Assembly (NCBI GenBank): GCA_023132155.1
Contig: JAGLYP010000018.1
Location: 1 to 43,006, forward strand
Direction: 5' to 3'
DNA length: 43,006 bases
Origin: Candidatus Parcubacteria bacterium
GTDB lineage: Bacteria > Patescibacteriota > Patescibacteriia > Patescibacteriales > UBA12075
In this document: one piece after another, positions 30,999-38,059 of the stretch
Layout of the letters: each line of letters begins with the position of its first letter
Numbering within the stretch: the first letter of the stretch is position 1
Notes under the pieces: generated by a model
What the model saw: the letters and a program-made list of their open reading frames with translations, nothing else
Told to the model about the DNA's origin: nothing
The model's database searches: none
Program-made: the position numbers and the translations under genes

Positions 30999-32513
30999 AT
31001 GGAATATTTAATGTATGTTATTGTTCTTGCGGGCGGTTTTTTTGTCGGTTATTGGATACGAAAAAAAAATATTGACAGCAAAATTAAATCAGCTGAAGAA
31101 AAAGCGGAGAAAAGATTATCCGAGGTTAAAGCCAAGAGAAACGAGATAATTTTGAGTGCCCAGGAAAAAGCGGTGAAAATTATTGATGAAGCCAAGCAAG
31201 AAGAAAAAAATCGCAACCGGCAGACTAATAATCTGCAAGCCAGGCTGGAAAAAAGAGAAACAATTTTTTCACAGAAATTATTAGAGTTGCAGGATAAGCA
31301 GCAAAAATTATATAATAAAGTTGAAAAAGTTGAAGAAGTAAAAAGTAAAATCTACAAAATCAAAAAAGATCAAATAGAAAAGCTGGAAAAAGTCGCCAGC
31401 ATGTCAAAAGACGAGGCGCGGGAAGTTTTATTGAGAAATTTAAAAGAAAAAATGAAAGAAGATTTAATATCCCGCGTTCGCAAGCAAGAGGCGCTTGATA
31501 CGGAAGTATTGGAAGAAAAAGCGCGTGATGTAATGGCCGGCACTATGCAGCGCTTGGTGTCAAATTATACGACCGAGATTACCACCACTTCAGTTGATTT
31601 GCCAAGTGATGAAATGAAAGGGCGCATTATCGGCCGCGAAGGAAGAAATATCAAAGTAATTGAGCAGATTACAGGTACGGAAATTATTGTTGATGATACT
31701 CCGAATACGATTACTATTTCAGCCTTTTCGCCGATTAGGCGGCATATCGCCAAAAAAACATTGGAAAAATTAATTCTTGACGGCCGGATTCATCCGACAA
31801 AAATTGAGGACGCGATTGAAGAGTCTAAAAAAGAATTGGCGCTTGACATTAAAAAGGCGGGAGAAGACGCTTTGTACGAAGTAGGCATTACTGGGCTTGA
31901 TCCGAAGTTAGTGCAGATTATCGGCCGCCTTAAATATCGCACCAGCTACGGGCAAAACGCGCTTCGCCATTCTTTGGAGGTTGCCCACCTTTCCGCTTTG
32001 TTGGCTGAAGAACTTGGCGCTGACGTGACTATCGCCAAAAAAGCCGGAATGCTGCACGATATCGGCAAGGCCGTTGACCATGAAGTAAAAGGAACTCATC
32101 CGGAAATCGGCAGGGATATTGCCAAAAAATTCGGTTTGCCGCAAGAGATAATTGATCCGATTGAAACTCATCATGATGATCATCCGCGCGGATTAATATC
32201 AATTATCGTAAAAGTGGCAGACGCTATGTCCGGAGCCAGGCCGGGAGCCAGGCATGACAGTTTTGAACGCTATATCCAGCGTTTGGAAGAATTGGAAAAA
32301 ATTGCCGGTTCTTTTGATGGCATTGAAAAAACCTACGCGATTCAAGCAGGGCGCGAAGTGCGCGTATTTGTTACCGCGGATGAAGTTGACGATCTTAAAG
32401 CCCGTGAATTAGCGCGCGAAGTCGCGAAAAAGATTGAAGCCGAGCTTAAATATCCCGGAGAAATTAAAGTTAATGTTATCAGGGAGATGAGAGTGATTGA
32501 ATACGCGAGGTAA
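30999..32513 (+). CDS. rny: Ribonuclease Y
   Basis: A full-length (504-residue) RNase Y. It has an N-terminal membrane helix (1-21), a long charged coiled coil to about 190, and a KH RNA-binding domain 'GRIIGREGRNIKVIEQITGTE' (about 208-270). The HD phosphohydrolase domain is 'LRHSLEVAHLSALLAEELG' and 'AGMLHDIGKAVDHEV', with the HD pair near 353-354. It is the membrane-bound endoribonuclease that starts bulk mRNA decay in many bacteria lacking RNase E. The second in-frame ATG (codon 5) is an alternative start that would barely change the helix. The long hairpin-bearing leader suggests feedback on its own message. Confidence 0.96.
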   Translation: MEYLMYVIVLAGGFFVGYWIRKKNIDSKIKSAEEKAEKRLSEVKAKRNEIILSAQEKAVKIIDEAKQEEKNRNRQTNNLQARLEKRETIFSQKLLELQDKQQKLYNKVEKVEEVKSKIYKIKKDQIEKLEKVASMSKDEAREVLLRNLKEKMKEDLISRVRKQEALDTEVLEEKARDVMAGTMQRLVSNYTTEITTTSVDLPSDEMKGRIIGREGRNIKVIEQITGTEIIVDDTPNTITISAFSPIRRHIAKKTLEKLILDGRIHPTKIEDAIEESKKELALDIKKAGEDALYEVGITGLDPKLVQIIGRLKYRTSYGQNALRHSLEVAHLSALLAEELGADVTIAKKAGMLHDIGKAVDHEVKGTHPEIGRDIAKKFGLPQEIIDPIETHHDDHPRGLISIIVKVADAMSGARPGARHDSFERYIQRLEELEKIAGSFDGIEKTYAIQAGREVRVFVTADEVDDLKARELAREVAKKIEAELKYPGEIKVNVIREMRVIEYAR

Positions 32514-32630
32514 GGTTATTGATTGCGTACGCTGCGGTCATGCCACGGCTTTTGTTAAAAATATATGTTTAAGATAGATCAGAAATTACTGCATAATAAT
32601 TACAAAAAATAATTTGAAAGGAGGAGGGCT

Positions 32631-33204
32631 ATGACCGAGGAAATAATTTCCATTATTGATGCTAGGGCGAAGAAAGCGGGGCAGAATCATCCTTTTAACA
32701 AACTGATTGAAAGGGCTCAAATACTTAAAAGGGGCCTGAAAAAATCAAATAAAGTTATTATGGGTGTGAATGACTACGGGAGTCTGTCCAGATTTTTTGA
32801 AGCTGTCATCTCCAAAACATTATTTTCTTTTGAGATGGTTAGCGAGGATATTTTTCTATGTGGTATATATTGCCAGATTACTAGCCGATATTGGCAGAGA
32901 ATCACCAAAAAGCTGGTATGCTATTGATTTTATTTTGGAGGGTAATGAAACCGGTGATCCGATGCTTATAAAAAATGGCGCGGATGTTTGTTTTCTTCTG
33001 TGTTCCATATTTCAAGAAAGAGCAAAACACCGTTCAATGGCCATCAGTGATTATCAAAAATACGGCATAGGGCTTTATTACCAATATTATTCATCCACGG
33101 ACAGGGTAATCGGGATGCACATGAGTGACAATTTTAACGCAATGGCTGAGGTAACTCATGAAAGCATTTCCCAAATCAGCGGTACATTTAAAAACGGAGC
33201 TTAG
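32631..33204 (+). pseudogene. Uncharacterised gene interrupted by a +1 frameshift
   Basis: A very strong ribosome-binding site (AAAGGAGGAGGG, 32617-32628) precedes ATG 32631. The first frame reads sensibly up to 'FEMVSEDIF' and then degrades, ending at 32927. The +1 frame is open across the junction and reads on as 'YVVYIARLLADIGRESPKSW' to a stop at 33204. Removing one T from the run of five at 32851-32855 joins both halves into 190 residues. No family is recognised. The C-terminal half is rich in aromatic residues ('YGIGLYYQYY') and has 'HMSDNFNAMAEVTHE'. The cause may be sequencing error in a homopolymer, true decay, or programmed slippage. A terminator follows, so it was a single-gene unit. 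Confidence 0.65.
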
Positions 33205-33226
33205 TTGAAAAAATAGCTTATATCAG

Positions 33227-33264
33227 AAAAAGGCCAAAACTGTGTTTGCAGCGTTGGTCTTTTT
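33227..33264 (+). terminator. Terminator after the frameshifted gene
   Basis: AAAAAGGCCAA (33227-33237) and TTGGTCTTTTT (33254-33264) form an 11-bp stem with one G-U pair and a 16-nt loop, followed by more T residues. Confidence 0.75.
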
Positions 33265-33276
33265 TATTTTAAGGGC

Positions 33277-33447
33277 ATGCCGCCGAATACCGCCATAGTT
33301 TGCTCTTGCCGGTCTGACCGTTACAACTGCAACGATTTTAAAACGCGCCGTGAGGCGCGGGAAAAATATGAATGCTGTATGCGGAAAGTTGGGTATGATG
33401 CTCATAATTTGGATGGGGATTCTGATGGGGTTGCTTGTGAACGGTAG
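33277..33447 (+). CDS. Excalibur calcium-binding domain, small gene or remnant
   Basis: A 56-codon frame encodes a nearly complete Excalibur domain: '[19 protein letters not shown]' followed by '[11 protein letters not shown]', the family's DxDxDGxxCE calcium-loop core with its paired cysteines. Excalibur domains normally end secreted proteins such as surface nucleases. Here there is no signal peptide in frame, no ribosome-binding site and no promoter, and the frame begins 13 bp after a terminator. A signal-like hydrophobic stretch ([10 protein letters not shown]) lies just upstream in a different frame (from 33242), hinting at a frameshifted secreted protein. GC content is above that of its neighbours. 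It is probably a remnant, though a functional microprotein is possible. Confidence 0.5.
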   Translation: MPPNTAIVCSCRSDRYNCNDFKTRREAREKYECCMRKVGYDAHNLDGDSDGVACER

Positions 33448-33541
33448 TGTTGACAAAAAAGTTTCACGATATATTAATTGTTTTATATAATAAGGACATA
33501 ATAAAATTATTCATCTATTCCAATTATATCACAAGCAGAAC

Positions 33542-33641
33542 AAAACCCCTCAGCGGGAGTGACGAGACTCGAACTCGCGACCTCTTGCGTGACAGGCAAG
33601 CGCTCTAACCAAACTGAGCTACACCCCCGCTGAGGGGTTTT
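33542..33641. repeat. 16-bp inverted repeat bracketing tRNA-Asp
   Basis: AAAACCCCTCAGCGGG (33542-33557) and CCCGCTGAGGGGTTTT (33626-33641) are perfect complements that overlap the tRNA acceptor ends. In the precursor the acceptor stem is extended by 9 GC-rich pairs plus an A/T stretch, then a T-rich 3' end. It could act as a terminator built on the tRNA itself. Confidence 0.8.
33554..33628 (-). tRNA. tRNA-Asp (anticodon GTC)
   Basis: On the minus strand acceptor GGGGGTG pairs with CACTCCC (one G-U). The D stem is GCTC/GAGC. The anticodon stem CTTGC/GCAAG encloses CTGTCAC with anticodon GTC. The T arm is GCGAG-TTCGAGT-CTCGT. The discriminator is G as expected for Asp. CCA is not encoded. Confidence 0.96.
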
Positions 33642-33693
33642 AAATATTGAAATATTTATTAATGAATTTTATTACATTGCATAATTGTAAATT

Positions 33694-33745
33694 GCGGCCT
33701 CCCCGGTTAAACCGGGGCGCCCTAACCAAACTGAGCTACACCCCC
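33694..33745 (-). pseudogene. Truncated tRNA-Asp-like 5' half with an altered anticodon arm
   Basis: On the minus strand the first 24 nt are identical to tRNA-Asp, and 29 of the first 30 match. The anticodon arm is different: CCCCG-GTTTAAC-CGGGG, a perfect stem whose loop would place TTA as anticodon. The T arm is degenerate (no GTTCGA) and no matching 3' acceptor strand exists. It lies upstream of the intact tRNA-Asp in the same orientation. It looks like a partial duplication, and its folded stem could still be transcribed. Confidence 0.7.
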
Positions 33746-33747
33746 AA

Positions 33748-33810
33748 ATGATTTATGATTTATGATTTATGATTTATGATTTATGATTTATGATTTATGA
33801 TTTATGATTT
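33748..33810. repeat. Array of nine perfect ATGATTT heptamers
   Basis: Nine tandem copies of ATGATTT (63 bp) start 2 bp from the tRNA fragment. The same heptamer (AAATCAT on the other strand) flanks the leader-motif copies and builds the outer stem of the recA-efp terminator. Confidence 0.95.
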
Positions 33811-33958
33811 GAGAAGTAGGATATATTCAACAAAAGAAAAAATAGCCGCCCTTAGCTATCTAAAAAATATAGTAGCATAATAAACGAGACAAGTCAATAT
33901 TTTTTATTTTTTAAAATTTTAAATAATTTAGCTAGTTTTAAATAATAAAATTATTAAA

Positions 33959-35038
33959 TTAGCCGTGTTTTAGTTGCTCCTTAAACCAGTCAACCCAGGG
34001 AATTTTAATCGGATCAACCCCGTAAAGAATTCCCAGGTAATAACTTATCCATGACCCCATTTGTAAAAGTTTAAAAGCTTGATATGGTTTTGTTTTCCCT
34101 GTTAATTCATAGGCGCTGATTTTTATACCGTTTTTTTTGACAACTTGCTTGGTAAGTTCACTGCGTTTTTGCGTGCGCTTGTGATAAAGTTTTGAATCAA
34201 AAAATAAAAAGTGTAAAGTTTTTTTATTGCCGGTTGGATTAACCAAGCCTTCCATGGCATAATGATTCATATCAGGCAGTTCCAAATAGCTCGCGAATAG
34301 CTTGGCGTTTTCATTAATTTGATTTCTAAGCGCGCGCAAGTTACCGCTTAAATGTTCGGCTCCGACTAAAATCGGTGTTTTGTTGTAAAGTTCTAACGCG
34401 ATTTTTTTAGCTTTATTTAAATTGCTTTTTATATTGGGACTTAATTTTCGCGAACCGATTTCCAAATTGGAAATAATATCTTTGACTTCTTTTACGTTTA
34501 TTTTAAATAGCCCCGCTTTAGCCAATATTACCGATAACCCAAAGACCATGTATCCTGTTCCCATCCGCGGCTGTCCGGATGGATTATATTCGGGTTTAAA
34601 AATAAGCCCCGGAAGATTATCTTTGAGCATTATATTTTTAAGCTTATTCTTCGGCATATCAGCGGTAATCGCGATAATTTTTGCTTCGCGTTTTTTTGCC
34701 TCTTTATATGTGCTAAGTGTTTCTTCGGTTGTTCCGGAATAAGAAGAAAGCACGAAAAGCGTATTTTTATCAATATGGGCGGGTAATTGATAGCCTGAAA
34801 GAATTGAAATGGGCGCTTTAATTTTTTCGCCAAAAGCCGAGCGTGTGATATAGGCGCCCAGGCTGGAGCCGCCCATGCCCGAGACAACCACTTGCGTAAT
34901 TTTGCTATATTCTTTCGGAATTTTAATTAAGCGTGAATCTCTAAGAACCTGCCGAATTTGATCAGGCAAAAGCTCAATTGATTTAGCAACGCCATGTTTA
35001 TCCAATTTTTCAAATGATTTTTTATCATCAAGATTCAT
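33959..35038 (-). CDS. Bifunctional phosphoglucose/phosphomannose isomerase
   Basis: The 359-residue protein has an SIS sugar-phosphate-binding domain with 'SGMGGSSLGAY' (53-63) and 'LSSYSGTTEETLSTY' (about 96-110). A C-terminal half of the archaeal/bacterial PGI-PMI type contains 'GAEHLSGNLRALRNQINENAKL' and 'LPDMNHYAMEGLVNP', which hold the family's catalytic Glu and His. Such enzymes interconvert glucose-6-P and fructose-6-P, and also mannose-6-P. It is shorter than classical PGI (about 550) but normal for this family. Together with aldolase and glgA it links hexose phosphates to storage polymer and lower glycolysis. Confidence 0.88.
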   Translation of the reverse strand: MNLDDKKSFEKLDKHGVAKSIELLPDQIRQVLRDSRLIKIPKEYSKITQVVVSGMGGSSLGAYITRSAFGEKIKAPISILSGYQLPAHIDKNTLFVLSSYSGTTEETLSTYKEAKKREAKIIAITADMPKNKLKNIMLKDNLPGLIFKPEYNPSGQPRMGTGYMVFGLSVILAKAGLFKINVKEVKDIISNLEIGSRKLSPNIKSNLNKAKKIALELYNKTPILVGAEHLSGNLRALRNQINENAKLFASYLELPDMNHYAMEGLVNPTGNKKTLHFLFFDSKLYHKRTQKRSELTKQVVKKNGIKISAYELTGKTKPYQAFKLLQMGSWISYYLGILYGVDPIKIPWVDWFKEQLKHG

Positions 35039-35065
35039 ATTTTTATTGTTAATATTTATTTTTAA

Positions 35066-35074
35066 ATTGTATCA
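35066..35074 (-). promoter_or_regulatory. Extended -10 promoter for the PGI/PMI gene
   Basis: On the minus strand TGA-TACAAT is an extended -10 element, about 30 bp before the ATG at 35038. It is divergent from the yebC promoter. Confidence 0.45.
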
Positions 35075-35112
35075 TATTTTTTAAAATAAAGGTATAAAAA
35101 TTATTTTAGTCC

Positions 35113-35141
35113 TTGATTTTTAATTTTTTTTATGTTAATCT
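35113..35141 (+). promoter_or_regulatory. yebC promoter
   Basis: TTGATT (35113-35118), 17 bp and TGT-TAATCT (-10 at 35136-35141) give a start near 35148. The leader contains a small CGACA/TGTCG hairpin (35162-35191). The possible upstream ATG at 35179 falls inside it. Confidence 0.45.
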
Positions 35142-35226
35142 TTGTGTAAGGAAAAGATAGGCGACAGACAAGTAGAATATGCTCAATGTCGTCTATTTTA
35201 TTGCTAATATAAAAAGTTTTAAAAAT

Positions 35227-35943
35227 ATGTCAGGACATTCAAAATGGTCAACAATTAAAAGGAAGAAGGGCGCGACTGACGCGAAACGTGGGGCGATATT
35301 TACCAAACTCGGAAAACTAATAGCTGTGGCCGTGAAAGAAAAAGGCGGAGATCCGGATACGAATTTTACTTTGCGCATGGCGATTGATAAGGCTAGAGCC
35401 GCTAATATGCCCAAAGATACTATTGAAAGGGCAATTAAGCGCGGCACAGGAGAGCTTGAGGGCGACCAAATCGTGGAATTAATTTACGAGGGAATCGGTC
35501 CGGCAAATTCCCAGTTTATTGTAAAGGCCTTAACTGATAATAAAAACAGAAGCGCGGCCAGCATTCGCCATACCTTTACCAAATATGGCGGGTCACTCGG
35601 ATCTGTAATGTGGAATTTTGAACAAAAAGGAGTATTTCGAATTGCGAATGACGAATTTAAAATTATAAATGATGAAGATGAGTTAGAATTAATTGAGGCC
35701 GGAGCGGATGATATTATTAGATTGGAGGAAGGCGTAACATTATTTACCAAGCCTGAATATTTACAGAAAGTAAAAAAATATTTAGAGGAGAAAGATATTA
35801 CCGCTGAATCAGCGGAGATTGAATATGTTGCTAAAGACGAAGTTGATGTGAGCGATGAAGACAAGGAAAAAATTGAAAAATTTATTGAAGAACTGGAGGA
35901 TAATGAAGATGTGGCGGATTATTATACTAATGTAAATATATAA
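35227..35943 (+). CDS. yebC: YebC/PmpR-family translation or transcription factor
   Basis: From ATG 35227 the protein has 238 residues and opens 'MSGHSKWSTIKRKKGATDAKRG', the conserved YebC N-terminus, which fixes the start. The in-frame ATG at 35179 adds 16 unrelated residues. Further family marks are 'ARAANMPKDTIERAIKRGTG', 'YEGIGP', 'DNKNRSAASIRHTFTKYGGSLG' and an acidic C-terminus. YebC proteins bind DNA in some bacteria, and recent work also ties the family to relief of ribosome stalling at prolines, interesting beside EF-P in this window. The gene lies 49 bp before ruvC, an order often seen in bacteria (yebC-ruvC). Confidence 0.95.
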   Translation: MSGHSKWSTIKRKKGATDAKRGAIFTKLGKLIAVAVKEKGGDPDTNFTLRMAIDKARAANMPKDTIERAIKRGTGELEGDQIVELIYEGIGPANSQFIVKALTDNKNRSAASIRHTFTKYGGSLGSVMWNFEQKGVFRIANDEFKIINDEDELELIEAGADDIIRLEEGVTLFTKPEYLQKVKKYLEEKDITAESAEIEYVAKDEVDVSDEDKEKIEKFIEELEDNEDVADYYTNVNI

Positions 35944-35955
35944 TTAATTTTGCCT

Positions 35956-35972
35956 GTACTCGCTTGTCGGGT
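35956..35972 (+). repeat. Leader motif, copy 3 (GTACTCGCTTGTCGGGT)
   Basis: One loop base differs from the other copies (A to T), while both stem arms ACTCG and CGGGT are kept. It ends 20 bp before the ruvC ATG and starts 13 bp after the yebC stop codon. Confidence 0.8.
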
Positions 35973-35992
35973 GAATTTCAAATTTTGAAATT

Positions 35993-36493
35993 ATGGAAAA
36001 AGTAATATTAGGTATTGACCCCGGCATTGCCGATACCGGCTACGGAGTAATAAAAAAAGCAAAAAACGGAGAATTAAGCTGTATTGATTATGGTTCTATT
36101 AAAACTAAAGCCGGAATCAAATTGCCTGTTCGTTTGGAAATTATCAATAAAGAATTGGAAAAAATAATCAATAAATATAAGCCGAGTTTAGTCGGTGTTG
36201 AGGAATTATTTTTTTGTAATAACGTTAAAACCGCTCTTATAGTCGGACAGGCGCGCGGAGTAGTGCTTTTAACCGCACAGCAAAAAAAAGTGCCATTAGT
36301 TGAATTCACTCCTTTGCAAGTCAAGCAAGCCGTATCCGCTTACGGGAAGGCAAGTAAATTGCAAGTACAAAAAATGGTAAAATTACTTTTAAATCTAAAA
36401 GAAATTCCCAAACCCGATGACGCGGCTGACGCGTTAGCGGTGGCAATCTGCGCCACAAATAGTAACAATGCTAATAATGCGAATAAATGCTAA
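35993..36493 (+). CDS. ruvC: Holliday junction resolvase RuvC
   Basis: The 166-residue protein opens 'MEKVILGIDPGIADTGYGVI' with the first catalytic Asp. It has the Glu in 'VGVEELFFCNNVKTA' and the closing acidic pair in 'KPDDAADALAVAIC', so all four metal-binding residues are present. RuvC cuts four-way junctions symmetrically, working with RuvAB. The last 11 residues (NSNNANNANKC) are low-complexity and encoded by GCTAAT/AATAAT repeat sequence that continues past the stop codon. A leader-motif copy precedes the start. Confidence 0.95.
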   Translation: MEKVILGIDPGIADTGYGVIKKAKNGELSCIDYGSIKTKAGIKLPVRLEIINKELEKIINKYKPSLVGVEELFFCNNVKTALIVGQARGVVLLTAQQKKVPLVEFTPLQVKQAVSAYGKASKLQVQKMVKLLLNLKEIPKPDDAADALAVAICATNSNNANNANKC

Positions 36494-36563
36494 TCCGCGA
36501 ATTGCTAATGAATAATATTCGCAATTCGCAGATTAGCATTATATTAGCAGATTAGCATTATAT
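36486..36563. repeat. Hairpin and direct repeats overlapping the ruvC 3' end
   Basis: AATGCTAATC-C-GCGAATTGC (36486-36505) pairs with GCAATTCGC-A-GATTAGCATT (36521-36540), a 19-pair stem with one mismatch and a 15-nt loop. The ruvC stop codon lies in the left arm. GCAGATTAGCATTATAT is then repeated at 36528-36544 and 36547-36563. The hairpin may terminate or stabilise the ruvC message. Confidence 0.75.
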
Positions 36564-36583
36564 TTTTAGCATTATTAATTATT

Positions 36584-38059
36584 ATGCCTAAAAAATTAAA
36601 AATAGTTCATATTAGCTCTGAAGTGGCGCCGTTTTCAAAAACCGGCGGTCTTGCTGATGTTGTCAGGAGCCTGCCGAAAGCGATTAAGCGTCTTGGGCAT
36701 GAGGTTATTGTTATTACTCCAATGTATGGCCGGGTTATTGATAAAAATAGGCATGATTTAAAATTGATTTATGAAAATGTTAAAGTTTATTTAAATTCCA
36801 AAGAGGCAATAAGCGTGAGTTATTGGAAGGGATACTCAATGGAGGATCTGCCGATTTATTTTATTGAATGCAAAAAATATTTTTCAAAAAGAAAAACTTT
36901 ATATGGATCAAGCCACGAAAATGCCCGGTGGCTTGTTTTTGATGTGGCGGCATTGAAACTAATTTCGCTTTTGAAATTTGCGGCAGACATAGTAAATTGC
37001 CATGACTGGCAGACAGGGCTAATTCCGTATTATTTAAAAACTGATTTTCGTTATTCAAAAACGCTTAGAAAGGCTAAGACAATATTTACCATACATAATC
37101 TTGTTTTTCAGATGGGCATGAATTGGTGGAAAGTGCCGCCGGAAAAAAAAGATTTTGGGCGCACCCGTATTCCGCATTTAGCTGATGAAAATATTGAGTA
37201 TATTAATTTTGTTAAACGGGCGATTTTATCGGCTGACGCGATCAGTACCGTAAGCGAGCAGTATCGCGAGGAAATAATGACGAGAAAATTCGGACAGGAC
37301 TTGCATCGTATTTTAAAAAATCGCGAAAAAAGGCTTTTTGGCATCGTAAATGGCATTGATTACAATGCTTTTAACCCGCAAAAAGATCCAGGGCTTTTTA
37401 AACGTTATTCCCATAAAGAAATTCACAGAAAAAAATTAAATAAAGAGTGTTTGCAAAAAAAATTCGGATTAAATGTAGATATGAAAGTTCCGGTTTTTTG
37501 CGTAACATCAAGAGTGGCCTATCAAAAAGGAATTGAATTGGTTTTAAAAATAATTGATCCTTTAATAAAGTTGAATATTCAGCTGATACTGATGGGTGAC
37601 GGGGATAAAAATTATATTAAGGAATTGAAAAAATTGCAGAGAAAATACAGAAAAAAAATTGTTTGGCTGCCATTTGCCAAAAATAAAGATTATGAAACAT
37701 TGCTGTATGCCGGTTCTGATTTTTTCTTGCTTCCCTCGCATCACGAGCCATGCGGAATCAATCAGCTGATTGCCATGCGCTATGGCTGCATTCCAATTGT
37801 CAGAAAAGTCGGCGGCTTGCGGGATACGGTAACAAATTATAATCCGGCGACAAAAAAAGGTACCGGTTTTTCTTTTGAACGCTTTGAGCCTTTTGATTTT
37901 TATGGGGCTGTGGTTAGGGCTTTAGAGAATTTTAAACACAAGCAAGAGTTTAAAAATATTATGATTAGAGCTATGCGAGAATCAAACTCATGGGAAATAC
38001 CCGCTAAAAAATATGTTAATTTATATTATAAAATGATTAGGATAAATGGAAAAAAATAA
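36584..38059 (+). CDS. glgA: Glycogen/starch synthase, GT5 family
   Basis: The 491-residue protein has the GT5 N-terminal domain with K19-TGGLADV (the ADP-glucose-binding KxGGL motif in 'VAPFSKTGGLADVVRSLP'), and 'NCHDWQTGLIPYYL'. Its C-terminal Rossmann domain has 'SRVAYQKGIELVLK' and 'LLPSHHEPCGINQLIAMRYGCIPIVRKVGGL', with the catalytic glutamate-containing E-P-C-G-I loop. It transfers glucose from ADP-glucose (UDP-glucose in some members) to the non-reducing end of alpha-1,4-glucan. It is the first of a tight run with GH57 (14-bp overlap) and an APH-fold kinase. No branching enzyme glgB or glgC is seen here. Confidence 0.94.
   Translation: MPKKLKIVHISSEVAPFSKTGGLADVVRSLPKAIKRLGHEVIVITPMYGRVIDKNRHDLKLIYENVKVYLNSKEAISVSYWKGYSMEDLPIYFIECKKYFSKRKTLYGSSHENARWLVFDVAALKLISLLKFAADIVNCHDWQTGLIPYYLKTDFRYSKTLRKAKTIFTIHNLVFQMGMNWWKVPPEKKDFGRTRIPHLADENIEYINFVKRAILSADAISTVSEQYREEIMTRKFGQDLHRILKNREKRLFGIVNGIDYNAFNPQKDPGLFKRYSHKEIHRKKLNKECLQKKFGLNVDMKVPVFCVTSRVAYQKGIELVLKIIDPLIKLNIQLILMGDGDKNYIKELKKLQRKYRKKIVWLPFAKNKDYETLLYAGSDFFLLPSHHEPCGINQLIAMRYGCIPIVRKVGGLRDTVTNYNPATKKGTGFSFERFEPFDFYGAVVRALENFKHKQEFKNIMIRAMRESNSWEIPAKKYVNLYYKMIRINGKK

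Noticed and set aside
33223-33456. Minus-strand 77-codon frame
   Set aside because: It is the antisense of the Excalibur coding stretch and of a terminator, and its translation resembles nothing.
33694-33745. Functional ochre-suppressor tRNA with anticodon TTA
   Set aside because: The T arm lacks GTTCRA and there is no 3' acceptor strand, so a working tRNA cannot form. Genes in the window use TAA freely as stop.
35179-35226. N-terminal extension of YebC
   Set aside because: The family begins at MSGHSKW; the extra 16 residues match nothing and overlap a leader hairpin.
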